Positions 8,841 through 15,342 of a stretch of DNA of 15,342 nucleotides are shown here, one piece after another; the first letter of the stretch is position 1, and each line of letters begins with the position of its first letter. The position numbers were made by a program, and so were the translations under genes. Source of the stretch: Isotricha intestinalis (Eukaryota; Ciliophora; Litostomatea; Vestibuliferida; Isotrichidae); the NCBI GenBank assembly GCA_023807065.1, contig JAJJLU010000880.1:1-15342 (forward strand). Reading direction: 5' to 3'. The notes under the pieces were generated by a model. That model was not told the origin of the DNA. It worked only from the letters and a program-made list of their open reading frames with translations, and made no database searches.

Positions 8841-9094
8841 TTATTTATTATAGTTAAATTTAATTTATATTTTCAAATATTTATTAATTATTAATTTTTT
8901 TTTGAATAGCCACTCATTAGTTTTTATAAGAGATTAATTATATTTTTGATTTAATTTAGTTATCCAATAATTCGAATAATAATTTTTTCATAAACTTATT
9001 TTTTTTATTATCCTCAAAATCATAAAAATAAAAAAAAAATAAAAAAAATAAAAAAAATATAAAAAATAAAAAATTAAAAAATTAAAAAATAAAA
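8841..9094. promoter_or_regulatory. Divergent promoter region with 5' A-tract
   Basis: 254 bp between the Nudix start (minus) and the ankyrin-bromodomain start (plus); both promoters must lie here. The right third is a nearly pure A-tract (separate entry). The left part has a less biased patch around 8908-8932, but I recognise no defined element. Confidence 0.4.
9024..9094 (+). repeat. A-rich low-complexity tract (AAAAAAT-like units) before a start codon
   Basis: Over 70 bp with no G or C, made of A-runs of about 4-9 broken by single T or TT, ending at the ATG at 9095. It forms the immediate 5' leader of the ankyrin-bromodomain gene. Such poly(dA) tracts exclude nucleosomes in other eukaryotes, so it may keep the start open; that role is an inference. 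Confidence 0.7.
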
Positions 9095-10330
9095 ATGGAC
9101 CAAATAGACACAACAATATCAAAAATGATATTAAACTCGATAGAAGAGGGTGATTTAGAAGTAATAAAATCAAACATAGAAAAAAACCACATAGACATAA
9201 AATTATTAAAAGACACATCTAAAGATCAAAATGCATTTTTTTCAGCATCATTAATAAAAGAAGACAAAGATGCATTAAAAGTATTTAAATATTTAAAAGA
9301 GAGTGGATTAGATCCAAAAGAAAAAGATAAATTTCAACAAACATGTTTATATTACACATGTAGAGAAGGTAAAAAATTATGTTGTGAATATTTAATAGAT
9401 GAATGTGGTTTAAATCCAAATGAAATTGATATTTATGGTCAAAATCCAATATATTATGCAGTTAGAGATGGTAAATTAGATACTATTAAAATTATGATTG
9501 AAAAAGGAGCTAATATTAATATTGAAGATAAATATGGTCAAAATTGTATTTTTTATGCTATTAGAGAATGCAGATATGAAATTATACAATATTTAATTGA
9601 AAAAGGAGCTAATGTTAATCAAGTTGATAAAAAAAAAATGACTCCTTATTCTTTTGCTGAAAAATTAAATTTTCAAAAAATTTGTGAATTATTATTAATT
9701 CATGGTGCTACGAAACCTATTTCAAAAAATGAAAAAAATAATAAAAATAAAAAAATGAAAAATAAAGAGAGTAATAATAATAATAAAGAACAAAAAATAG
9801 AAATGTCAATAGAAGAAATTCAAAAACCTAAAAAATTTTTATTAATAAAAATAACAGAAGAAGGGAAAAAAATACCATTAAATGAGAATGAAATAAATGA
9901 ATTTCAGAAAAATTTTAGAGAAATATATGATTTATTAGAAAAAGAAGAAGAAAGAAAGAAAATAACATTGAATATAAATCATGATTTATTGTTTTATGAT
10001 AATTGGGAAAGACAAGCAAAAAAATTAATGAATTTATTATGGAAAATAAAAGAAAGTGAATTATTTCATAAACCTGTAGATCCAATTGAATTAGGAATTC
10101 CAGATTATTTTAGTATTATTAAGAAACCTATGGATTTTTCTACTATTAAAAAAAAATTAAATAATTTAGTTTATACTAATTTTAAAGAATTTGTTGATGA
10201 TATTGAATTAACTTTTAAAAATTGTTATTTATATAATGGAGAAAAAACTCCTGTTGGATTAATGTGTACTGCTGTTAAAGATGAATATAATAAATTGTTT
10301 AATCAACTGGGAATGGAAAAATTTCTTTAG
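9095..10330 (+). CDS. Ankyrin-repeat plus bromodomain protein (BDP1-like)
   Basis: 411 residues. Residues about 47-211 hold four to five ankyrin repeats; the clearest share YGQNPIYYAVRDGKLDTIK and YGQNCIFYAIRE cores with EKGANIN and EKGANVN turns. A Lys/Asn linker follows (about 215-235). A C-terminal bromodomain spans about 290-405: ELFHKPVDP gives the shelf, DYFSIIKKPMDFSTI the ZA loop and helix, and Asn381 in YLYNGEKTP is the expected acetyl-lysine-binding Asn. It should therefore read acetylated histones in the nucleus while the ankyrins hold a partner. The same order (ankyrins first, bromodomain last) is found in apicomplexan BDP1, which acts at promoters; equivalence is an inference from architecture and size. 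It ends in TAG. Its ATG sits directly after a long A-tract. Codon endings switch between A-rich and T-rich blocks along the gene. Confidence 0.93.
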   Translation: MDQIDTTISKMILNSIEEGDLEVIKSNIEKNHIDIKLLKDTSKDQNAFFSASLIKEDKDALKVFKYLKESGLDPKEKDKFQQTCLYYTCREGKKLCCEYLIDECGLNPNEIDIYGQNPIYYAVRDGKLDTIKIMIEKGANINIEDKYGQNCIFYAIRECRYEIIQYLIEKGANVNQVDKKKMTPYSFAEKLNFQKICELLLIHGATKPISKNEKNNKNKKMKNKESNNNNKEQKIEMSIEEIQKPKKFLLIKITEEGKKIPLNENEINEFQKNFREIYDLLEKEEERKKITLNINHDLLFYDNWERQAKKLMNLLWKIKESELFHKPVDPIELGIPDYFSIIKKPMDFSTIKKKLNNLVYTNFKEFVDDIELTFKNCYLYNGEKTPVGLMCTAVKDEYNKLFNQLGMEKFL

Positions 10331-10456
10331 TAAAAAAATTAAAATAACTTTTTTTTACTTTTTTTTTATTTTTTTTATATATTTAAATATTATTATTTGA
10401 TTAAATTTATTTAAAATTATGATTGATATATCTTTTTTTTATTTTTATTATTTTTT

Positions 10457-10953
10457 TTATGTTATTTTTTTATTTTTTTTTATTGTTTTTTCAATATGTA
10501 TTTTCCTTTTTTTGTTTAAATATTTAAGTGTATCAATTTGAGTATTTAAAAATATAAGATATAAATTAAGTCTATCAATAGAATTTTTTTGAATTAAATT
10601 AAAATAATGAATTTTATTTATTTGTTCATTTAATCTATATATAAATTTTTTTGATTTATTAAAATTGTGCTCTAGACTTAATAAACCATTATTTGATATT
10701 TTATTATTTTTAAAAAAATTTAAATTTTGAAATGAATTAAATGAATTATTTTAAGTGATATATTTTCATTTTGATCAAAATTTAATGAATTTCTTTTTGT
10801 TTTATTTAAATTCATTGAACTATTAATACTAGAAAAACTTATATTAGAATAAGAAGGAGAAGAATTGATTTGATTATTCAATTTTTTCAAATTTTTTGAA
10901 TAATAAAATTTTTTTTCTGGAAAATTTAAGAAATCATTCTTCTTTTCATTCAT
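10457..10953 (-). CDS. Small helical protein gene interrupted by a frameshift
   Basis: The ATG at 10953 opens a frame that reads 68 sensible codons (Ser/Asn/Lys-rich) to about 10750 and then stops at 10720. A second frame, open from 10750 to a TAA at 10457-10459, has no ATG but reads as coherent helical sequence (FIYRLNEQINKIHYF, NSIDRLNLYLIFLNTQIDTLKYLNKK). One extra A in the A-run at 10749-10752, or a -1 slip there, joins the two into about 165 residues with even character across the joint. Explanations, most likely first: a one-base assembly error in a homopolymer, a true disruption (pseudogene), or an intron; the shortest GT-AG pair I find that restores the frame is about 149 nt (10672-10820). 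No family recognised. The T-rich region 10337-10456 separates it from the convergent ankyrin-bromodomain gene. Confidence 0.5.
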
Positions 10954-11063
10954 TTATTATTTTTCTTTTAATAAAAACCTTGATATATGAGATAAATTTA
11001 ATTTATTTTCTAATAATCCTCTTTTCATTTATAAACCTTAAGTAAAATTATTTTAATATATTC

Positions 11064-11079
11064 ATACTATTTTTAGTAT
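11064..11079. repeat. 16-bp inverted repeat ATACT-N6-AGTAT, copy 1
   Basis: ATACT (11064-11068) and AGTAT (11075-11079) are exact reverse complements around a six-base A/T spacer. A second copy with one mismatch lies 195 bp to the right. The form resembles a site for a dimeric DNA-binding protein, or a short RNA hairpin; no function is shown. Confidence 0.45.
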
Positions 11080-11258
11080 TTTAAATTCCTTAAAATTTGA
11101 TAATAAAATCTTTTAAAAGTTTTTTATTTTATGTAGAAAAAGGGTGTTTTCTTTTTAATGAAGAAAAAAAGAAAAATATAAAAGTAAAAATTCATAAGAG
11201 TATTTTCTTCAGGAAAAAATTGCCGTTATTTAAATAAAATTTATTTTAAAATAATACA

Positions 11259-11274
11259 ATACTTTTTTTAGTAT
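11259..11274. repeat. 16-bp inverted repeat ATACT-N6-AGTAT, copy 2
   Basis: The same arms as the copy at 11064-11079, with spacer TTTTTT in place of ATTTTT. Both copies are in the same spacer between two minus-strand genes. Confidence 0.45.
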
Positions 11275-11394
11275 ATGACATAAAAATAAGGCAAAATCTA
11301 AACTTTTCTTAATTGCTTAAAATTAAATTAAGGAACTAATAAAAAATAAATAAAAAAAAATAAAAATAAATGTTCAAAATAAAATAATATTTAA

Positions 11395-12513
11395 TTATTC
11401 AACATTAATTTCAATAGTTCCATTATTTTGACTAATCAATCCTTTTAAATCACTATATAAACATAATTCACAACAATATTTTCTACATTCAATTTTATTA
11501 TAATTTTTAAAATAAATTTCAATAAATTGACTAGTATATTCTTCTTTTTTATTTTTAGAATAATCTAATTGATTTTCAGTTAAATAAGTACTTAAAAAGT
11601 AAATATCATAATCATCATTAATACATTTTAGCATTGAATCTTTTGGCCATTCAATTCTACCATCATTAACAAAAAAAATTTCCATGACAATAGGATTATT
11701 TTTTTCAATTTCATTTTTCAATATATTTTTAATATTTTTCTTATCAATAAAAATACAAGAATAAAAAGCAATTGGTCTCATAATTGAACCAGTAATTATA
11801 CTTTCACCCACACAAAAATTATAATTTTTACTATCTCCACCTTCATTTATAATTTTTATAGATTTAAATAAATTAAAATTATCTTCATTATCATTAATAT
11901 CTCCTTTTCCATCATCATATTTGCTTCCTATTAAAAATGAATTTTTCAATTTTGAATTATTATTGATTATATGTTTTGATGCATTTTTACTTTCTCTTAT
12001 TGATTTATTTTTATTTGAACTTTGATTTATTTGAGAATTAATTAGAGAAATTTTTAATTTAGATTTTTTTATTGAATTATTTTTTTTTAAATCAATCACA
12101 ACATCTTTTTCTTCTTCTTGATTTTTTATTTCTTCGATTTGTTCTGTTAATTTGTTAATTTCTTTATTTTCTTTATTTAAAGTAATTTCTAAATTATTAA
12201 TTTGTCTTTCTAATGTTTTTATTAATTCTGAATAATTATCTCTTTCATTTTTTTCTTGCTTTAACTTCTTTTTTAAATCATTTGTGTTTTTTTTTTCTAA
12301 GGTTAAAGTTTTTTTTAATTCTTCTATTTTTTCTTCTTCTATTGAATAATTTCTTGTTTTTTTTAAGGAATTAAATTCATCACTTTCAATTAATTTTATT
12401 ATTTCACCCACCATATTTTTACAATTTTTTGATTCTCTTTTTATTGTATTCACTAATTCCAAATGATTTCTTCTTAACCTTTGATCATTAGAAATTTTAG
12501 ATGAACTATCCAT
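11395..12513 (-). CDS. Coiled-coil protein with C-terminal folded domain, possibly NBR1/FW-like
   Basis: 372 residues from the first true ATG at 12513; the frame is open a little further upstream (to 12537 and beyond) but without an ATG there. Residues about 59-138 form a long charged coiled coil (IKTLERQINNLEITLNKENKEINKL). A Lys/Ser/Asn linker follows to about 200. The C-terminal ~150 residues look folded and beta-rich, with FFVNDGRIEWPKDSMLKC around Trp289-Pro290 and paired Cys near the end (CRKYCCELC). The N-x-G-x-x-x-WP-x-x-x-x-L pattern recalls the Ig-like FW domain of NBR1 and ILRUN, but only one of the family's usual Trp residues is evident, so this is a weak match. In that case it would be a coiled-coil adaptor. 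No signal peptide or membrane helix. The gene itself is confident; the domain name is tentative. Confidence 0.8.
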   Translation of the reverse strand: MDSSSKISNDQRLRRNHLELVNTIKRESKNCKNMVGEIIKLIESDEFNSLKKTRNYSIEEEKIEELKKTLTLEKKNTNDLKKKLKQEKNERDNYSELIKTLERQINNLEITLNKENKEINKLTEQIEEIKNQEEEKDVVIDLKKNNSIKKSKLKISLINSQINQSSNKNKSIRESKNASKHIINNNSKLKNSFLIGSKYDDGKGDINDNEDNFNLFKSIKIINEGGDSKNYNFCVGESIITGSIMRPIAFYSCIFIDKKNIKNILKNEIEKNNPIVMEIFFVNDGRIEWPKDSMLKCINDDYDIYFLSTYLTENQLDYSKNKKEEYTSQFIEIYFKNYNKIECRKYCCELCLYSDLKGLISQNNGTIEINVE

Positions 12514-12912
12514 TTTTTTATTATAGAAATTAGACAAAAATTGAATAAAATTTTTTTTTCAAAATTAATGTAAAATATAATTAATTATTTTATAATAGTT
12601 ATAACAAATTATGGCAATACTCAAATCCAAAAAAATAAATTCTTTATCTTAATTAATACTTAAAATATTTTAATATATATCTTTTATCAATAATCAAATA
12701 TTTAGAAATAAAAAAAATAAAAAAATTTTTTTAAATTTCAAAATTAGTTTGAAAAAGAATAAAAAGAAAAATAAATGATAAAAATTATTTAAAACCTTCA
12801 TTGATAAAAAAATCATAATAAAAGATTACATTTTAAATTTCAAATTTTCATTTTTTAAAAATAATATTTACAAAAAGAAATAAGGATTATTATTATTTAT
12901 TAAAATTATTAG
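12514..12912. other. Intergenic region, no gene seen
   Basis: 399 bp between two minus-strand genes; it holds the 3' flank of the zinc-finger gene and the promoter of the coiled-coil gene. It is A/T-only apart from scattered single G or C. I see no coding sequence, RNA gene or repeat. Confidence 0.5.
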
Positions 12913-14979
12913 TTAAAGTTTGATATCACTAAATTGAGTACTATTAATTGAATTTGAAATATTCACTTCATTATTTTTTTCTAATTTAATATTATTATAA
13001 TTAATAATAGGTTGAATATATTTCACTTCAATTATATTTTTATTATTATTTATATTTTCAATATTTTTATTAATAATATTATTAGATTTATTAATTATAT
13101 TATTATTCACATTTTTTATTAATTCATTATTACTATTGCAAATTGTTATAATTGGATTTTTTAAAATTGATTTTTTCGAATTAGAATTTTCTTCTATTTT
13201 TTTCTTTTCATTACTTTTTTTTAGAATATCATTCTTCAAAATTTCCTTATTATTAATATTATTATTATTATTAATATGAATAACATCATTATCCCTTTTT
13301 TGTTCAATTTTTTTTAAATGTCTATATTCATCTTTATGTTCTTGTAAAAATTTTTGAATTTTATTTTTTTCTTTTTTTTCAAGTAAAAAATCATAATCTA
13401 AAGAATAATTTTTAAATAATTTCCTTTTAATATCTAATAATTTTTTTCTTTTTCCAGTTCTTTCATTTCTAATTCTAATTTTGTCTTTATATTTATAACT
13501 TTGATTAGGATGAATTCTACTTATATGTCCTCCAAGTCCTTGTCCATTAGAATAAGCTTTATTACAAAATTCACATAAATATGTTTTAAAATGTTTTTGT
13601 TTATTTCTTCCTAATGATTTAAATGAATTTTTTGTAATATTCTCTTTATTTAATAATATTAATTTATTATCTTCTTTATTTATTATATTCTTATTCTTCT
13701 TTTTTATTCCACTCTTTTTATAATCTGTTACTATATTTGTTATTTCATTACAACTTCTTATTAATTTTTCTAAATTTTGGCATTGCTCAATATTTAAAGA
13801 GTTTTTTTTCTTTCCAATATAATTTTTTTGAATTTGAAGAATTGTATTTTTTATTTGTCTATAATAATTAAATATTAATTTAATAGGATTATTTTCATCA
13901 ATATTATCTTCTATTAAATATAAATCATTTAATTTATCTTTTTCTTTTTTAAATAATTTTATACTTGTAGGTTTATTATATTTTTTTTCATCTAGAACAG
14001 GAATATTAGAATAATATTTATCAACAATTTTAAAATAATTAGTTTCATTAAGCATTCTTAATAATAAATCAACATATAAAAATTCTTCATCAATAGAAAT
14101 TACAGGAAATTTACTTATAGAAAAACCATTAATTGAAATTTGATTTAATTGAAAAGAAATTGTAGTTTTATCTTTTTTTTTAATTTTTTTTGGTTTTGTT
14201 TTTTTTGCTCCATAAATTGGTTTTCTTCCTCTTTTTTTTCCTATTAATTGATTGTTTACTTGAATATAATAATTATTTGTTACATTTGTTACATGTGTTC
14301 CATTTATTGATGATATTATTTTTTTGCAACTGTTTATTTTTTTAAAATATTTTCTTGGCTTTTTAAATTTTTTCAATTTTTCATATTCATTTTTCATTCT
14401 TTCATTTTTTTCTTCTTTTTCTTCAACTTCATTTTTTTTTGAATTAATAAAATTATAATTTAAAGATTTTTCTAATTCATTTTTATTTGCATTAATAAAT
14501 TGAGTTGAATTTGATAAAACTAATTTTTCTTCTTTTTTTTCTTTAATTCTTTTATTTGATATATTATTTTCTAAAAAAAGAAAAGTATTTATTTTTCCTA
14601 AACAAGTTTTATCATTTTTACTAATATCTGACTTAAAAAAATTATTTTTAATGAGAATATCATCAAAAGAATTTTTTTTGTAAGAATTAGAAATAATAGG
14701 TAAAATATATTTATCACAAGGATAATCATTAGAAGACTTTTTCTTATTAATATTTTGAGAAAAATTGTTCAAATTATCATTTATTGAATTTTCAGTTTTT
14801 GAAGTATTTGAAATATATAAACTTGAATCTTCTTTTTTTTGGAAAAATAAAGGACTCATTTTAACTAATATTGGAACAGAGGATTTTGTTATATTTGATA
14901 AAGGAATTTGATTTGATGAATTTAAATTTGTTTTTAAAGACGAATTTGATGATTGAAATATTAAATCTTCTGAATTCAT
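12913..14979 (-). CDS. C2H2 zinc-finger protein with QGLGGH finger and AT-hook-like motif
   Basis: 688 residues. A single C2H2 finger has Cys469-x2-Cys472-x12-His485-x4-His490, with GQGLGGH just before and including His485, very like the QALGGH finger of plant regulators. A basic KRGRKP at 249-254, followed by a Lys-rich stretch, resembles an AT-hook core and may also be a nuclear localisation signal. Residues about 290-435 look folded and helical (EEFLYVDLLLRMLNETNYF). The N-terminal ~200 residues are Ser/Asn/Lys-rich, and the C-terminal ~130 are strongly Asn-rich. The protein is therefore probably nuclear and DNA-binding, perhaps touching the minor groove of AT-rich DNA with one motif and the major groove with the other; targets are unknown. 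It is the last gene before the telomere, transcribed away from it, with its ATG about 340 bp from the first repeat. Ends in TAA. Confidence 0.88.
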   Translation of the reverse strand: MNSEDLIFQSSNSSLKTNLNSSNQIPLSNITKSSVPILVKMSPLFFQKKEDSSLYISNTSKTENSINDNLNNFSQNINKKKSSNDYPCDKYILPIISNSYKKNSFDDILIKNNFFKSDISKNDKTCLGKINTFLFLENNISNKRIKEKKEEKLVLSNSTQFINANKNELEKSLNYNFINSKKNEVEEKEEKNERMKNEYEKLKKFKKPRKYFKKINSCKKIISSINGTHVTNVTNNYYIQVNNQLIGKKRGRKPIYGAKKTKPKKIKKKDKTTISFQLNQISINGFSISKFPVISIDEEFLYVDLLLRMLNETNYFKIVDKYYSNIPVLDEKKYNKPTSIKLFKKEKDKLNDLYLIEDNIDENNPIKLIFNYYRQIKNTILQIQKNYIGKKKNSLNIEQCQNLEKLIRSCNEITNIVTDYKKSGIKKKNKNIINKEDNKLILLNKENITKNSFKSLGRNKQKHFKTYLCEFCNKAYSNGQGLGGHISRIHPNQSYKYKDKIRIRNERTGKRKKLLDIKRKLFKNYSLDYDFLLEKKEKNKIQKFLQEHKDEYRHLKKIEQKRDNDVIHINNNNNINNKEILKNDILKKSNEKKKIEENSNSKKSILKNPIITICNSNNELIKNVNNNIINKSNNIINKNIENINNNKNIIEVKYIQPIINYNNIKLEKNNEVNISNSINSTQFSDIKL

Positions 14980-15318
14980 ATATTTTTTAATTATTTTAGT
15001 TAAGTTATTGGGATATTTATATTAATGAAAAATATTTAAAATTTGAATTTTTAAATATCTTTTTATTTTACTTTTATTTATAAGTTATTTTAATTTTTTA
15101 TTTTTCTCTTCTTTTGGTTTTTTTCATTGTATTTAAAAGTTTTTTTACCTTTTAGAAAAGATTTGTTATTTGGATTTTTTCTTTTAGGCGCTTATACTAT
15201 ATTTTTATTTAATATAAACATAAATTATTAAATTAAATAAAATTAATTTAAATATTTTTTCAATATTGATTTTTTTTATTTTGTTTCTATTCTTTGGAAA
15301 ACTTAAAATATAGAATAA
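14980..15318. other. Subtelomeric spacer and promoter of the last gene
   Basis: About 340 bp between the last ATG and the telomere-like repeat. It must contain the promoter of the zinc-finger gene. There is a small G/C patch at about 15186-15192 (TAGGCGCTT). I see no subtelomeric repeat family, degenerate telomere repeat or gene. Confidence 0.6.
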
Positions 15319-15342
15319 ATTGGGGATTGGGGATTGGGGATT
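15319..15342 (+). repeat. Telomeric repeat (GGGGATT)n, chromosome end
   Basis: Three exact tandem copies of GGGGATT (15322-15328, 15329-15335, 15336-15342), preceded by a partial ATT (15319-15321), reach the window edge. In DNA otherwise almost free of G, this G-run repeat running 5'->3' toward the end is what a telomere should look like. G4-type repeats are known from ciliates (GGGGTT in Tetrahymena, GGGGTTTT in Oxytricha); this variant has A in place of one T. Only three copies are present, so the array is cut by the window or trimmed. Confidence 0.88.

Larger units (their letters stand above)
10954..11394. other. Intergenic region, no gene seen
   Basis: 441 bp between two minus-strand genes: the 3' flank of the coiled-coil/FW-like gene and the promoter side of the frameshifted gene. 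It has slightly more G and C than other spacers (around 11140-11230) and two copies of a 16-bp inverted repeat. Short frames are closed by stops, and I see no tRNA or other recognisable RNA. Confidence 0.5.

Noticed and set aside
8988..9218. Minus-strand frame rich in Leu/Phe at the start of the ankyrin-bromodomain gene
   Set aside because: Arises from the A-tract and the antisense of a confident coding region; its hydrophobic look is due to poly-T reading as Phe.
10671..10690. 15-nt GT...AG segment in the frameshifted gene resembling the tiny introns of heterotrich ciliates
   Set aside because: Its length is a multiple of three and the frame is open through it, so removing it does not repair the frameshift.
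10745..10760. Programmed -1 ribosomal frameshift site
   Set aside because: No classical X-XXY-YYZ slippery heptamer or clear downstream structure; a homopolymer length error is simpler.
12514..12537. Longer start of the coiled-coil/FW-like protein
   Set aside because: The codon at 12535-12537 is TTG, not ATG; the first ATG at 12513 follows a good A-rich context.
1..15342. Dictyostelid, Plasmodium or anaerobic fungus as host, based on AT-richness and Asn-rich proteins
   Set aside because: The GGGGATT end does not match their known telomere repeats, and the very short intron and tight packing fit a ciliate macronucleus better.
1..15342. tRNA, rRNA, CRISPR array or transposon
   Set aside because: No cloverleaf with a conserved T-loop, no regular direct repeats with unique spacers, and no transposase or reverse transcriptase motifs seen.

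Overview
The window is eukaryotic and extremely AT-rich. It carries short, mostly intron-free genes whose proteins are full of Asn and Lys. Several features point to a ciliate. The right edge ends in three and a half copies of GGGGATT, which looks like a telomere and belongs to the G4-type repeats known from ciliate macronuclear chromosomes. One gene joins ankyrin repeats to a bromodomain, an arrangement known from alveolates (BDP1 of Plasmodium and Toxoplasma). Genes are packed tens to a few hundred bases apart, and the one intron I can support is only 33 nt. TAA, TAG and TGA all appear to act as stops, which fits a ciliate lineage with the standard code. A litostome, perhaps gut-dwelling, is my best guess; it is an inference and not proven here.

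Layout, left to right: a Kelch-repeat protein (+, 197-2224); convergent to it a Lys/Asn-rich protein with two FTPKIN motifs (-, 2329-3432); only 41 bp from that start, a small two-helix membrane protein (+, 3474-3905); a spliced coiled-coil protein (-, 4064-5101); a secreted, probably GPI-anchored leishmanolysin-type (M8) metalloprotease (+, 5427-7109); an unrecognised 275-residue protein (+, 7399-8226); a Nudix hydrolase with an N-terminal zinc ribbon that looks bacterial (-, 8304-8840); the ankyrin-bromodomain protein (+, 9095-10330); a small coiled-coil-like gene that needs a frameshift (-, 10457-10953); a coiled-coil protein with a C-terminal domain that may be an Ig-like FW fold (-, 11395-12513); and a C2H2 zinc-finger protein with a QGLGGH finger and an AT-hook-like motif (-, 12913-14979). 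About 340 bp of gene-free DNA then leads to the telomere.

The genes do not form one pathway. They look like ordinary independent nuclear genes in alternating orientation: two chromatin or transcription proteins, one surface protease, one nucleotide hydrolase possibly acquired from bacteria, and several scaffold-type proteins. I see no RNA gene, transposon or CRISPR array. The points most worth a second look are the telomere variant, the Bacteroidota-like Nudix gene, the tiny intron, the frameshifted gene, the ankyrin-bromodomain and QGLGGH proteins, and a blockwise alternation between A-ending and T-ending codons along the longer genes.
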